Shown: piece after piece, positions 21,565 through 35,401 of the stretch
Position numbering within the stretch: the stretch's first letter is position 1
Layout of the letters: every line of letters begins with the position of its first letter
Assembly (NCBI GenBank): GCA_947650365.1
Contig: OX393550.1
Location: 96,018,951 to 96,082,950, forward strand
Source of the DNA: Chamaelirium japonicum
Lineage: Eukaryota > Streptophyta > Magnoliopsida > Liliales > Melanthiaceae
Direction of reading: 5' to 3'
Length of the DNA stretch: 64,000 bases
Position numbers and translations under genes: made by a program
Notes under the pieces: generated by a model
Told to the model about the DNA's origin: nothing
Databases searched by the model: none
Seen by the model: the letters and a program-made list of their open reading frames with translations, nothing else

Positions 21565-22400
21565 TTTCATGATGCTTTACTGACGGTCGACTATTTGTGA
21601 CGGAGGTTGGGAATGGGATATGGGGTGCCCGTGGTTAGGGGTGTTCATGGTTCGGGTTGGTTCGGTTTTTTGATAAATTTGGAACCGAACCGAAGTTGAT
21701 CGGTTCTCTAGAAAATGGAACCGAACCAAACCATTCCTTGATAAAAACCGAACCAAACCAAACCGGAAAAGTTCGGTTTGGTTCGGCGGGTCTTTCAAAT
21801 TGCTTGTCATCACACCGTGAGGCATGAATGGTTGAGCCGCTGAGTTGGTTCAAATTTCATTTTTAAGCCTTTAATTTTGGGTGCTGTTGTTTGCACCTAT
21901 AGAATTACCCTTAATTTTTCACTTTTGAGATATTTCATAAGTTGGGATTTGGGGGTGCTAGTAATTATGTGGTAACACCCTTCACTTTTCAGTTTCATTA
22001 CACCGTTGAACACTTGAAAGTTTTGAATGCATTGAATGATGGTAATTAGGGTCACCACCATGTAATGTACAATATTAGTGAGACTGTACACAGTAGAATA
22101 GTAACTACTGAGGTTATAGTACCAATGGTTTGGGTTGGGTTGGTTCGGGTTAAAAAACTCACAACCCAGAACCGAACCGGCCATAGCGGGGTTTTTTTTT
22201 TTGAACCGAACCAAACCGAACGGTCAAAAATACCCGATCCAAACCGAACCAAATAGACCGGTTCGGTTCGGTTTGGCGGGTCAACCCGAACCGATGAACA
22301 CCCCTACCTGTGGTGTGGGGACACGGCAGAGGATATAGCGCACATTTTCTAGCAGTGTCCACATCTCGTCGAATTTTGGTGCCAAGTCCAATAGCATACG
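21565..22400 (+). pseudogene. LINE zf-RVT scrap split by an hAT-like MITE
   Basis: The part before 21636 reads in one frame ...CDGGWEWDMGCPW, and the part after 22314 reads CGDTAEDIAHIF, then QCPHLVEFW after one stop. Together these follow the LINE zinc-binding pattern C-x-x-C, ED-AHIF, QCPH and FW. The MITE at 21636-22306 with its 8 bp duplication sits between them. Nothing else of the LINE is evident. Confidence 0.55.
21636..22306. mobile_element. hAT-like MITE of ggttcggtt words
   Basis: The ends are taggggtgttcat and the inverse atgaacacccct, continuing into ggttcgggtt against aacccgaacc. The flanks are cccgtggt (21628-21635) and cctgtggt (22307-22314), a 7 of 8 match. The middle (21790-22120) is unlike the ends and may be a captured or inserted piece. 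There is no coding capacity. Confidence 0.7.
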
Positions 22401-22638
22401 GGTTATAATTTTGGCACGAAGTCCAACAACATAAGTCCTTTTTGGAAATGTTTTTTTTTCCCTCTTAAATTCCGAGAAGGCCATATAAGTTCCATAGTGT
22501 TAAAAAAATAGTTTTAACTTTTTTCAAGCCTAGGGTGAATATTTTTTGAGTTGTTTTTTATGGTTTTACAAATATTCCTTTAGCATTCCATAGTGTAAGA
22601 ATCCAATACTGTTTTTTTGAAAATTATCTAGAGTTTTT

Positions 22639-22669
<31 letters not shown>

Positions 22670-22680
22670 GGGGGGGAGTT
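22401..22680. other. End of unit B, then homopolymer tract
   Basis: Unit B can be followed to about 22440. A T-run followed by about 28 G residues lies at 22635-22676. No gene is seen. Confidence 0.5.
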
Positions 22681-24134
22681 GTTGAGGATCCTGCTAGATG
22701 ATAGCGGATGAACAATTCGATATCGATTTGTTCTGACCATGATGGGTCCACAAAGATCAATTGCACAAATCGATTCTTCGACGAATCGATGTGGAACAAG
22801 CAATCAACACAAGTATAGAAATAGCAAAGCAAAAAGAAACAACCATAAATCATGACGAGAGTAGACAAGAGATTTACGTGAAAACCCTTGTGGGAGAAAT
22901 CACGGGCAAAGATGATCAGACGATCTATAGAAACAAAGAACCAAACGGAGTTACAAGCAACGCTCAACTCCAACGATATGAACTTCTTTCACCGAAAACA
23001 CCTCCCTTTTCTCCAAACCCTCTCCAAACCTCTCTCTAAGTAAATAATGTTTTCTGCAAAAAAAAGTAAACAATGTTCCCTCATGATTCTCAAAACCCTA
23101 GATCTCTTTATATATCATGAGAATAGGTGTACATAGGGCTATATCCCGAAATTTTCATCAAAACAATCCATATAGCTAGGTAAATCCAAATCGTGTAAGA
23201 TTGGTTCGCCCCATGCTGCCAGACAAAACTTCCTCCTAGTAGCTAGGTAGCTAGGCGAATTGGTTCTTTGTGGCTTTCCCCCAAGTGAATGACCTGGGAA
23301 AGTCGTGTGCACGACTTTCTTGCACTCAATCTCGTCGAGCGAGTAAAGATGAGTCGATAATCTCGGGGCCTAGGTTGTGCGCATGACACCTGGAGTCAAG
23401 CCATATCTTCAACAAAAATGCATATAACTTCTTCAAGCTTTAAAATAAGTTCTTATTAAGAAAGTTCCATTGGAAACCCAAAAAGAGTCATTGAATAATG
23501 TGAACTTAAAATTTCTTTTTTGAGTGCATCAAAGAGTCACAAAGAGTCATGAGAGAGAGAAGGGTGTGTAATCTTCTTTTTAGGGTTTCTTTGATCATCA
23601 TTTGGATCCGATCCATTCATCCTTGGGTGTTGTAATATCGCCTCTTTATTGCGACTTAAATCTCCTTTGATCATATTCATTGGATAAGTTATCTGACAGT
23701 GCCTATTTATTTCAATAACTTCAATACTGAACCAATTAGATAAATTGGTGTGAACACAAGTCTCACACCTGAGTTAGCCTATAATAAAAATAACTAAAAT
23801 TTCAAACGAAGCATTAGATCAACGCGGAATAATTACCAAAGTGTTTCTACAATAAATATGCATCATGGGATAATAATATTTTGATTTACGACATCGATAT
23901 CTTTACACAGTTGAAAATAGTGATTGGTTGTGATAGTTGCTTCAACTCTTCCTAATTGAAAAAACTCGACTCTCGTCATGTAGGGGTCAAACATGCACCG
24001 ACCTATTCCAGAAAAGGCTCTATGGACTCTTAAGTAGCCATTCACTGCAACAATGGGAATTAAACGACCATGCCATCACCTTTTATATCACTGAAACTCA
24101 TAGGCTCTTCTCAATGTAGCGGGGTGCAGAAGAT
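22681..24134. other. LTR-like or unknown repeat material, no gene
   Basis: Phrases such as gagatttacgtgaaaaccc followed by tgggagaaatcacgggcaa (about 22870-22910) are common at the ends of plant LTR elements, but I cannot bound an element. The rest (23100-24130) is AT-rich and shows no protein domain. Confidence 0.3.
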
Positions 24135-24623
24135 TATGGGTGCAAAATCTGGCTAACGCCCAACGGTGGGACCCGCAGCCCAGCCTGGCGACCACCGAGA
24201 TGACCGTGGGACCCACAGCCCTGACTGGGGCCCATAGAGACGATTGTGGGACCCGCAACCCTGCTTGGGTTCCACGAAGACGACTGTGGGATCCGCAGCC
24301 TGCCTGGGGCCCGCTAAATACCTCCGGATATTTGTCAAAACCCTCGATATTCCCAAACCTTTAAAAATAGTAGACCCGACAAATACGTCGGACCAGAATT
24401 CATTATTCCACATTGCACTTTCTATTTTTTCAGAGCTCTTTAAGCCTTCTGGTATTCAGACTCCAGTCAAGAAAACTCCACCCTCTGTCTACTTGTATAA
24501 GCACTCCTCGGCCTGTCAAGAGTAGCTCTACTTTTCTTAGAGATAGTAGATTCGAAGGTTGGGTCTTACCGCAAGGAGACGTAGGCTTCAACTGAATTTC
24601 GTTACCACATCTTGTGTCTACTA

Positions 24624-24698
<75 letters not shown>

Positions 24699-25510
24699 TC
24701 TACAGTGTTAGCATGGCAACTCAGCACATGATAGCTTAGCTCTCTACAGCGCGGTATATCCCTGAAGCTCTACCCATCTATCAATTGTTGGAGGGGAATC
24801 GTATGACGATCGAAATCCTTCCTCACAGTTTGGCACTGTTTGTGGGATCTCCCTATCAACTAGTGATCGGAGAGAGAGAGGATCCAAAAGCCGGCACAAA
24901 TGTGATCCAAAAGAGAGGATTCGAAGGCTAGTATAAGTGTGACCGGAGAGAGAGAATATAAGACGATGGCCAATTAAGGAAAGAGATACCGGAGGGAGAG
25001 AAGCTCGATCAGAAGGAGGAAGAAGATCTCGATCGATAGAGAGTAGGGAGTAGATGGACCGGTAGAGCACAGGGCATAGGGCACGAATATAGACACAGGT
25101 AGACAGGTAGAACGCAAGGGTGCAGGGCACAAGTGCAGGTGAGCAGACTAACAAAGTGCAGGGCACAGGCGAACCGGTAGAATGCAAGGGCACAGGGCAT
25201 GAATGCAAGCGCATACGGACTGATAGAATGCAATGGCACAGGGCACAAATGCAAGCGAGCAAGCGTACCAACAAAGCGCAAGGTGCAGGAAGACCGATAA
25301 AGTGCAGGGTGCAGGGCACAAGTGCAGGTGCAGGCAGGCCAACAGGACGGCAAAGCACAGAAGGGTTGGCAGAGTGTAGGAATACATATAAGCCATAGAT
25401 AGGCAGACCGACAGAGCACAAGGCACAGGCAGGCCAGCATGCAAGGGAGGCTGAAAGAGACCAGAAAAGATCGATGGGCTGCAGGAGGGCCGGTGACGGG
25501 ATGCAAGAGG
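24135..25510 (+). mobile_element. Partial relative of the gag-only LTR element
   Basis: A 693 bp LTR (24135-24827) follows the same word order as the LTRs at 12269 and 18421, from gggtgcaaaatctggctaac to ctcaca. It is then followed by the matching primer-binding word tttggcactgtttgtggg. It is much more diverged and has a long CT microsatellite (about 24628-24695). The 680 bp of interior that follows is rich in agggcacaagtgcagg-type repeats. The copia LTR begins at 25511. This is one LTR and part of an interior, hence broken. Confidence 0.65.
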
Positions 25511-27493
25511 TGTTGTAGCTCGTGTGTCCTTAGCGTGGATTTTCTGTATTAACATTAATAAAGATGACTTTGGTTATTGCTTTAATTAGAATACTACTAT
25601 GGTATATGTTAATACTCATATAATAAAAGGACCCTAGGGAACACAGTAGGCCACTGAGGTGCATGGTGGATCCATGCTTGGGAGACCCAGTGGACCAGTT
25701 CTATGTAGACCTAGAACTAGTTCACAACTTAGGTGATGCCGGTCGCTTTACCGAAAACAAGCTGTTGGCAGGTAGAGGATGTGGTGAAGTCTCCACCACG
25801 GGAACGTGGGATTCCCATTTACCTGACCAAGCACGATGATCGTGTTGAACAGAAACTAAGACGGTGCACAGTTCAGTGATTCAGACACTGGTGCATAAAC
25901 CGTCTTACTACTATAGATAATATGTCCTTAACCCTGAGGGACCATGTACACTGGGCCAACCAGTTGTGTGGTGTTTTGATGTGCCAACGTGTGCGGACCT
26001 TCCATAGTCCAATACCACGGTACGTTGGGTTACCCGGCTGGCGCTTGAGTGACATGTAATCCCTACAGGTTATCCGATGTCCAATATTGGATGGGTACGT
26101 TTTGATGAGTCAATATGTCCACACAGTTAACCCAGGCCTAATGGTTGTCAGTATGACTGACAATGTTCCGGATGCTAGGAATAGTACCAGAAGGTGTGTG
26201 GTGTTATAGATGATAAGTCATCAATTCTTAGTCAAATGATCGATCGGGATCTGACGGTGCTTCCCACCGCCCGAGTCGCATCATGGCACCAATAATATGA
26301 GGGACTAAGGATTATCGGAGAATAGTAAAGAACAGGGTTACGAGGGAGTAACATAAGTTTAGGATCACTAGAGTTCAACTCGCGTCGCACTCTGGGTGGC
26401 TATGCGGGTTAATCGGATTAGGGCTAATTAACGAAACTTTCGGTGTGTCACCGGAACAGTTAATCAGGGATCCGGTTGGGGCTAGAGATCCCGAACCCTG
26501 AAGGTTCCACCCTGTCGTTGCGTATAGGAATTGTTCCCTGACCTAGTTGGATACGTTGGATGCAAAGTAGCACGATGGAGCGCAAGCCCGGAGCCTAAGA
26601 ACCTAATTCACATGTGTTACGGGCCGTAGGGGTATTTTGGTAAATACTGAAATATAGCTCAAAACATATTGAATATGGATCTTAGTATGAGCGGAATAAT
26701 TCCAGGAGCTCATAGGCGCTGACGGAACTCGATTCCGAGTAGCGCACCTCACTCAATCTCTCTTTCAGTTTTTCACTTTTCGTGAAGGGCGTTTTCGTCA
26801 AGGCTTCACGATAGGCATTGGAAACCTTAAAAACCGACCCCCCCTTATCCCTATCCATCTAGGGCCGGCCCTAGGTTGCTTGTAGCACTAGGGGGCCGGC
26901 CCTAGGTTGCTTGTAGCACTAGGGGACCGGCCCTATAAGAGAATAGGGAGAGGGAGGGCCGGCCTTATGTGCCTCCCTCTCCAAAAATCCGACCCTCTTA
27001 TCCTCTCTCCCTCTTTGTGGTTTCGGCCAAGGAAGAAAGAGGAAGAAGAAGGAAGAAGAAAGAGAAAGGAAGGAGAAGAAAGAAGAGAGAAAGAGAAGAA
27101 GGAGATCTCGCGGCTAGCCATCGTCTTCGCAACGGATTCCTCCGTCGGCTCGTAATCCTTGCACTCAGAGAAGGGATTTCGAGGATTCTTCAATTCGCAA
27201 AGGACAAGGTGCTATCCGATAATTTCTCTTGCGATTCAAGTGCGGTTCTTCATCGTTCCGTCATCTCCGAATCATAGATCCATAAGTTATGATGATTCTA
27301 AACATCTAACTAGATGCATGCATGTCTTCCGTAGATCGTAGTATGCCTCTAGGATGTCCACACATATGCCAAGATCATAGATTTGCATGTAGATTGTTTT
27401 GTAGAATTAATTGTAATAAAATATACACCGTATGATCTTCGGATCTATCTTTTGCTTCCGCTGCGACTCTGATTAGCGGATCCAATTCCAACA
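25511..27493 (+). repeat. 5' LTR of the Ty1/copia element
   Basis: The 1.98 kb LTR starts tgttgtagct and ends ccaattccaaca. It is followed at 27496-27507 by tggtatcagagc, the initiator-methionine tRNA primer site typical of copia elements. It contains repeated gggccggccctag words at 26860-26940. It is homologous to the solo LTR at 33378-38094 but clearly diverged. Confidence 0.8.
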
Positions 27494-27589
27494 ATTGGTA
27501 TCAGAGCACATTTTGGTGTATGTTTCATGCATGAATTCGTGAAAACATAATGTGAATATATGATGACATATGTTTTCGTCGGGGTTCGG

Positions 27590-28580
27590 CGTAGATCATG
27601 CATATGGATTGTGCTATGTATCGTCTTTTTGCAGGTGCCGCCCTGAATAGTAATCTGTGATTGCATGATTCCGGGGGTCGGACCGTGGATTTATTTTTTG
27701 CATTGATTATTATTGTGCTTATGGATTTTTAAGGCTCTAGATGGGCAAGGGTGGGGGTTGACCATCCTCGGTTCCCTGGCCATGTTTTCTAGGATTGTTT
27801 TCTTTTCTTTCTAGCGAAATTGTACACGAACGAGCACTTGCTCGGAGCGTGTTAGTTTTTCGGTCACAGGAAGAAGGAGATGATGCTACATCCATGGTTC
27901 GGGCAAGCGGTACCATGGCGTGCAAAGACCCGGCGAAAGCGTGCATATTGGCGATGATGGGATCGTCGTCAGAGATCGTGCAGAACGGAAGAGCATGATA
28001 TATTTACTTAGTGTTTAGAGAACCCCGATGATAATTATGATTATCTATTTTGCTTATGAGTTTGTCTCTAGATCAGGCTTAGGGTTAGTACTAAGCTTAT
28101 GGATTCATCGGTGTCTCTATATGGTTTTAACACGTGCGAATCCGTTGGCTAGCTAAAAGGAAAGGTGGTAACCACCCTCGTGGTAGTTCAGGTAGCCAAG
28201 TACTGTGCACCGAGATAGACGCAGTGTTAGATTTGTTTATGCCACCATTAGGTTGAGGTCCGGCGGAGGTTGTCGGATGTCCTTATTTGGCCAGTATCGA
28301 AATCTATAATGAGATGAGGTCTACTATGACATCAGGCATCAAATTATGAACGAGGCGTCATCGTAGTGGGAGTCCTTTCCATATTGACCTTAGGCTAGAC
28401 TCCAGATCTTAGGATTATGGGCAAACTAGTGAAGTATCGGGATCCTTGGAATCTATATAATGTGATTCTTGTAAGAAAGGCAAAAGCTGAGTATTCAAGG
28501 TAGGGACTATGATATTTTCCGAGGATACTAATATTTTGCGAGAAGGTTTGTAATCCTAGTAGGAGCACGGTAGACCAGGG
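27590..28580 (+). repeat. Copia leader segment, copy 1
   Basis: The segment from gatcatgcatatggattgtg onward is non-coding leader. It recurs at 32083-33305 (copy 2, longer), and its inner part recurs at 33308-33377 plus 38095-38245 (copy 3). Confidence 0.8.
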
Positions 28581-31500
28581 TCTAAGTCTAGAAGGTCGTG
28601 ACCTTTCTAGATATACATAAAACCTCATAAAGAAGGGATGTGTAAGAGGTTCCCTCCAAAGGGGAGCCCCTGGCCTCCACAATCAATCGGCTAATGGTCT
28701 GGTGGGAGGTACGCAGTTCGATATTCCCACCGGGTGAGAGCTGTATTTCCTTCCATGCTGGTTTGCCTAGTGGTTTCCTATGGGACATGGAGGATGCCGG
28801 TGTTTTTTCCTGCACCGTGGGAGCCTATGAATCCCCCTGCCGACACCATCTAGATTTATAGGAAGTATCCGAAAGCCTGTATGAAGCTGCCGTTACTGCA
28901 CACGCGAGTCACATAAAGCTGGCCAAAAGGAGACTGGAAGGTCTTTCAGTTTACCATGGGTAATTCTGATGAAGACTGGGTCGTAAAAACCCCGTTGGCA
29001 GAAGCGGTTGCATGCTCTCACCGAGATGCTGTCTCCAATTCAGGGCCGATAGTCTCAGTGCTCGAGCCCAGGGAATTTAGATTCCTAGATGTCTCCACTT
29101 GAGGTAGTGAAGACATAGCGACTGGAGTAAACATTATCTATTTCTAAATTCTATGAAATAGATTGTAGTAAACCCTAATTTTGCTTTGAACCATTGTTTA
29201 CAGAAATCATGACCAAGCTCGACCCCTTGCCTCCATACTTAATGATAACAAACTTACGAGATCAAACTACGAGAACTAGAAGCGTAACCTGATGCTCGTC
29301 CTAAGGGTTGACAAACACACAATTGCCCTAAGTACCCCTCAACCGGCCATGCCGGGACCAAGTGCAACTGAGGCTCAGTTGAAGGAATGGAAAGACTGGC
29401 TAGATGCTGATGAGATGTGCAAGTGTTACATAGTGGCATCCTTGCAGACCGTCCTTCAGAAGCAAGTCGAAGACATGGCCTTCGCTTCAGACATGATGCT
29501 CTACCTAAAAGAAATATTCGAGTGTCGTAGTCGGGTAACTCATTTTCTGACCATCAAGAAATTGGTGTCCACGAAGATGGCAGAGGGGACTTTAGTTCGG
29601 GATCATATGCTGAAATTGTTTGGCTATGTGAATGAGCTTGGTTCCTTCGATGTCATCTTGAATGCAGAGATTTAGACCGATATTTTCCTCGCATCTCTGT
29701 CAGGAGCGTTTGAGGGCTTCGTTACCAACTTTAACCTTAACCGGTTGGAGATGTCTAACGCAGAGCTCCTAGAGGCTCTTCAGGCGGTAGAGGACGGGAT
29801 GAAGGCAAAAGCCCAATCCTTAAACGTAGAGCGAAATTCTTCTCTGAAAGCCAAAGGCAAGTTTCAGAAAATAAAGTCTAAGAAGCCCGTGAAGATGGGC
29901 TAGGTGTAGTTGCAGGTTCCTAAGCAGAATGGTCCAGCGAAGCCCAAAGGAAAATGTTTCCGATGCGGCAAGAAAGGGCACTGGAAGGGAGACTGCCGCG
30001 CGGCTCCCAAGAAGGCTGAGACATGTATATCTCAAATCCACATAGTGGAATCCCTTGTAGCATCCAGTTGTTCTCCAGTTTCATGGATTATGGATTTTGG
30101 TTCTACTAACCATGCTTGTAATAATTTGTAGGGGTTCAAGGAGACAAGAAAACTGGGTGATGGGGAGATGATCCTAAGCATGGGAACTGAGGCCATGACA
30201 GAGGCTGAAGTAGTTGGAGATGTCGTCTTGCAGTTTCTTGATGGAAGAAGTTTATTACTTAGAGACATATTTTATGTACCGTCCTTGAAACGAAACTTAA
30301 TTTCTGTTTCTTTATTGAATAATGAAGGTTTTTCAGTTTTATTTGATGCTTCTGGAGTGTCAATTAAATTGAATGGTTCCTTTGTTTATAAGGGAAAGAT
30401 ACAGAATGGTCTCTATGTAATTAACTTCAATTATAAGTAGGATAACATAACTGAAGCTTGTATGGTTAATTCATCTAAAAGAAAAAATCCCTCAGATAAT
30501 CCAACACTCCTTTGGCATCTAAGGCTTGGACACATAGCCTTAGACAGGATTCACAGGTTAGTTAAGGTAGGACTTTTAAGTCCAGATATTTTAGAAAACC
30601 TACCGACGTGTGAGTCTTGTTTGGAAGGCAAGATGACTAAAAGATCTTTCTAAGCCAAAGGTTGCAGATCTAAGGAGGTATTAGAGTTGGTACACACTGA
30701 TGTATGTGGGCCCATAAGTGTCCGTGCCATAGGAGGCTTCGAGTATTTCATCACCTCACGGATGATCACTCGAGGTTTGGATACATATACCTAATGCGGC
30801 GGAAGTCTGAATCTTTTGATAAGTTCAAGGAGTTCAGAGCTGAAGCAGAAAAGCAAACGGATAAAAGTATCAAGTCTCTTCGATCGGATCGAGGAGGTGA
30901 ATACCTATTGGATGAATTTATTGGGTACCTACGTGAGCATGAGATCGTATTCCAGTTGACTGCACCAGGGACACCACAACAAAACGGTATATCTGAGAGG
31001 AGAAACCGAACTTTGTTAGACATGGTTCGGAATATGATGAGTTATGTAACATTGTCACCTAGTTTTTGGGGATATGCCCTAGAGACGGCAGCATATACTT
31101 TAAACTTTGTTCCATCAAAGTCAGTACCTCTAACTCCTTGGGAGCTGTGGTTGAAGCGAAAGCCAAGCCTACAGCACTTTAGTATTTGGGGTTGTCCAGC
31201 ATATGTGCGGAAGGACAAGCGAGGTAAGATGGAGTCAAAGATTAAGGTATGTCTGTTTGTTGGGTATCCAAAAGGGACAAAGGGTGGTTTATTTTATGAT
31301 CCTAAGGATAGAAAGGTTGTCGTCTCGACGAACGCCGTATTCCTGGAGCAGGATTATTTAATGGACCATAAGCCTACCAGTAAAGTAGTTCTTGAAGAAT
31401 TGCTTGGTACTGATGGGAGTACGCAGACAGAAAACGTAGTGGGAGCCGATACCACTAAGATAAATGATATTGTAGAATCGACTCCTCTGGAACCACTGCA

Positions 31501-32082
31501 GGCTCGTCGCAGTGGGAGAACCACAAGTGCTCCTGATAGATACATTGGAGAAGCCTTTATGGTGGATCCAGAGTTTTAGGAGGATGATCCTCTGAACTAT
31601 GACGAAGTGATGGTATCCTCTGACTATGCAACATGGCAGGAAGCCATGGAGGCAGAACTGACATCGATGTCCCAAAATTCGGTCTAGACACTTGTAACAC
31701 CACCTCACAATATTAAACCTGTTGGGTATAAGTGGGTGTACAAAAGAAAAAGAGGTCCGGATGGTACCGTTGAGACTTACAAAGCTAGACTAGTCGCTAA
31801 GGGTTATACCCAGCGAGAAGGGATCGACTATGACGAAACCTTTTCGCTAGTAGCTATGCTTAAGTCTATCTGGATTCTCTTGTCCATTGCAGCCCATTAT
31901 GATTGGGAGATCTGGCAAATGGACGTCAAGACCGCATTCCTCAACGGGGATTTGGAAGAAGACATCTATATGTCTCAGCCTCCAGGCTTTGTCGCAAAAT
32001 GTCAGGAAAGTTTGGTGTGCAAGTTGCAAAGGTCCATTTATGGACTGAAGCAAGCATCCAGAAGTTGGAACATGCGTTGATC

Positions 32083-33305
32083 ATGCATATGGATTGTGCT
32101 ATGTATCGTCTTTTTACAGGTGCCGCGCTGAATAGTAATCTGTGATTGCATGCTTCCGGGGGTCGGACCCCAGATTTATTTTTTGTATTGATTATTATTG
32201 TGCTTGTGGATTTTTAAGGCTCTAGATGGGCGAGGGTGAGGTTTGACCATCATCGGTTCACTGGCCATGTTTTCTAGGATTGTTTCCTTTTTTTTCTAGC
32301 GAAATTGTACACGAACGAGTACTTGCTCGGAGCGTGTTAGTTTTTCGGTCACAGAAAGAAGGAGATGATGTTACATCCACGGTTCGAGCAAGCGGTACCA
32401 TGGCGTGCAAAGACCCGGCGAAAGTGTGCACGTTGGCGATGATGGGATCGTCTTCAGAGATCGTGCAGAACGGAAGAGCAGGATATCTTGGCTGTGCTAT
32501 TCAGGTTCAGGGTCGGACCCTGGACTTGATTCAGTTTGGATTCTATTTCTGTTGTTTCGCTTTACTTAGTGTTTAGAGAACCCCGATGATAATTATGATT
32601 ATCTATCTTGTTTGTGAGTTTGTCTCTAAATCAGGCTTAGGGTTAGTACTAAGCTTATGGATTCATCGGTGTCTCTATATGGTTCTAACACGTGTGAATC
32701 TAGTGGCTAGCTAAAAGGAAATGTGGTAACCGCCCTCGTGGTAGTTCAGGTAGCCAAGTACTGTGCACCGAGATAGACGCAGTGTTAGATTTGTTTAGAG
32801 ATAATTAACTAATGTCTCCATAAGAAGTATGATAACCTTAGTGGGATGCCTTTTCCCCACGTGGTCCTAGCGACCAAATTAGGTTAGGATTTCACTGTGT
32901 GATACTCGTTTCTAGATGACGTTTGATGGTAGTATGAACTCATCACGATTTGGTTATGCCACCATTAGGTTGAGGTCCGGTGGAGATTGTCGGATGTCCC
33001 TATTTGGCCAGCATCGAAACCTATAATGAAATGATGTCTACTATGACATCAGGCATCAAATTGTGAACGAGGCATCATCGTAGTGGGAGTTCTTTCCACA
33101 TTGACCTTAGGCTAGGCTCCAGATCTTAGGATTATGGGCAAACTAGTAAAGTATCGGGATCCTTGGAATCTATGTAATGTGATCCTTGCGAGAAAGGCGA
33201 AAGCTGAGCATTCAAGGTAGGGACTATGATATTTTCCGAGGATAGTAATACTTTGCGGGAAGGTTTGTAATCCTAGTGGGAGCACGGTAGACCAGGGTCT
33301 AAGTC
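32083..33305 (+). repeat. Copia leader segment, copy 2, abutting the RT region
   Basis: It matches copy 1 closely, beginning with the same phrase gatcatgcatatggattgtg directly after the reverse transcriptase part. It carries extra sequence (about 32490-32570 and 32800-32950) missing from copy 1. Why the leader follows pol is not clear. Rearrangement or template switching is likely. Confidence 0.8.
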
Positions 33306-33377
33306 AGGGATTGTTTCCTTTTCTTTCTAGCAAAATTGTATACGAACGAGCACTTGCTCGGAGAGTGTTAGTTTTCT

Positions 33378-35357
33378 TGTTAGGATTGATGTGTTCTAAG
33401 CTTGTAAAACTTTAAGTTTTGGTCTAATAAAGATTGATAGTTATTATTATATGAGATGCATAATGGTACATAACATAGTTATGCGTTCGTTTAATGAACA
33501 GAGAGCCATGGTTATATGGTAGTCCACTGAGTTAAAGACTGAGTGGATTGGTCCCATATAATCTAAATCAGTTCGCAGCTATGATCAGGTTGGTCGCCTT
33601 ATCATGATAAGCTGTTGGCGATGACAGTTCATGGGAAGTCTTCACCATGGTCATCACCAGGCACAGTGTCTGTGGCTGAACGAAACTAACACAGTGTACA
33701 GATCAGTGAGCAGACACTGGTACACTAAGCCATGTTTCTGCTTAGGGTAAAACGGTCCTAAACCCTGAGGAATCACGTCTGATGGACTAACCAGTTGCGT
33801 GGTGCTTTGGCGCACCAATGTGTGAGGATCCATATACAGTGATCCAAAACCACGGTGTATTGGGTTACCCGGCTGGCGTTGCATTAGCGTGTCACTCCTG
33901 CAGGCCATCCACACTGTAACGCCCCGTATTTTCCATCAGCTTAATTTAATAAGCTAATAAAAAAAATACGGAGGGTTAGAGGTTTTTTTTTTTTTTTTTT
34001 TTTTACAACGAATAAAATAGAGTTAAAGTAGAAATATAACCAAATCAATCCAGTTCATTAATACCGCAAAAAAAAATTCCAGTTACATCAGAGCTTCTAA
34101 AAGAACAGGTCCAACTACTACGAAGAGAAAGAAAAGACACAGAACTGGAAAGAAAGGAACCACGCTGCACAGGAACGTCCGGCAACGTAACTACTGCAAC
34201 TGATGTAACTCTGCAACCCCTACTGCTGACGAGTACCTGCGCCTCAAAAATTATACCACAGGAGGCGTCAATGTGACAAAACTTAGCTAGTAGATGGCAT
34301 ACGAAAATAAGCATTTCTCATGAAAAGATCAGTTTTAGATTTATACGGAGAAACAAACCATGACATTAAACTAGAGAACTCAAACAGTAAAGTACAATAA
34401 AGAAAACGAAAGCAACACTAGCACACGTCAAGAGCGTGACCCCACTATAATAGATCTATTACATTAGTTAAGTTTGCTTAATTAATGATTGTGGACCTGT
34501 CGGTGTCGTTCCCCTAAGAGAGAGGTGGGGAACCCGCAAACCGACAATACCGGTGAGGGAGAAAAGAGAGAGAAGAAGAAACATATCCATATTTGGCCAA
34601 ACAGGTTTTCCCGTCTTTCACGGAGGGGCTTCATACCCATCTTGCTTGCTTCGGGAATTACATTCCACAGGACGACTGGTCACACCCTAAGGCATACCAG
34701 GAGGCCCTTCAACTTCGGGAGAACACAACGTGAACCCCAGGACGATAGCCAACCTCTTTCGTGTTTATTTAATTTCATTGCTAATCCTAAGTGCTTTAGT
34801 TACACACTTTGGAGGTTGCTAAGGCCCTTGGCTAACCACTGTAAAGGGCCCACAATTCCCTACAATGTTAGCATAATAAAGTTTCCACATTAGCCCACTC
34901 GGGGCTAAAAAGACCAACTGAACCAAAATGAAATCTAAACCGGTACTGCTCCAACAAGCTAATTATTCATTTAAACCCAAAAGGCATGCATGTGATCTAC
35001 TGATGCAAAAGATAACTAAACAAAGTTCATTTTCTTCATTACTATATGTAATTTCATCCTATAAGAAACTAAAGATATGCATAACTAGTTTTACCAACAA
35101 AACTAACATATATAATAATGAAAACCATGTGATAAGCCCAAGTAGTGTCACCTGAATAAAAATCAGACTCCACCACTAGGGGATTTTGCCTTGTTGATGG
35201 ATCGCAACTAGATGATCTGGATTGGGGTACTACATTAATCAAAATTAGAACACCCGTAAATCTATGTGATAATGTAACAAAGTTTCTAAAGAAAGAATCT
35301 TTCGAGAGAGAAATATTTAGAGAGAGAAGTTCTAGAGAGAGAAAAATATTTAGAGGG

Positions 35358-35401
<44 letters not shown>

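Noticed and set aside
24744-25555. Cys/Leu-rich minus-strand frames at 24744-25555
   Set aside because: They lie on short tandem repeats in the interior of an LTR element and reflect the repeat period.
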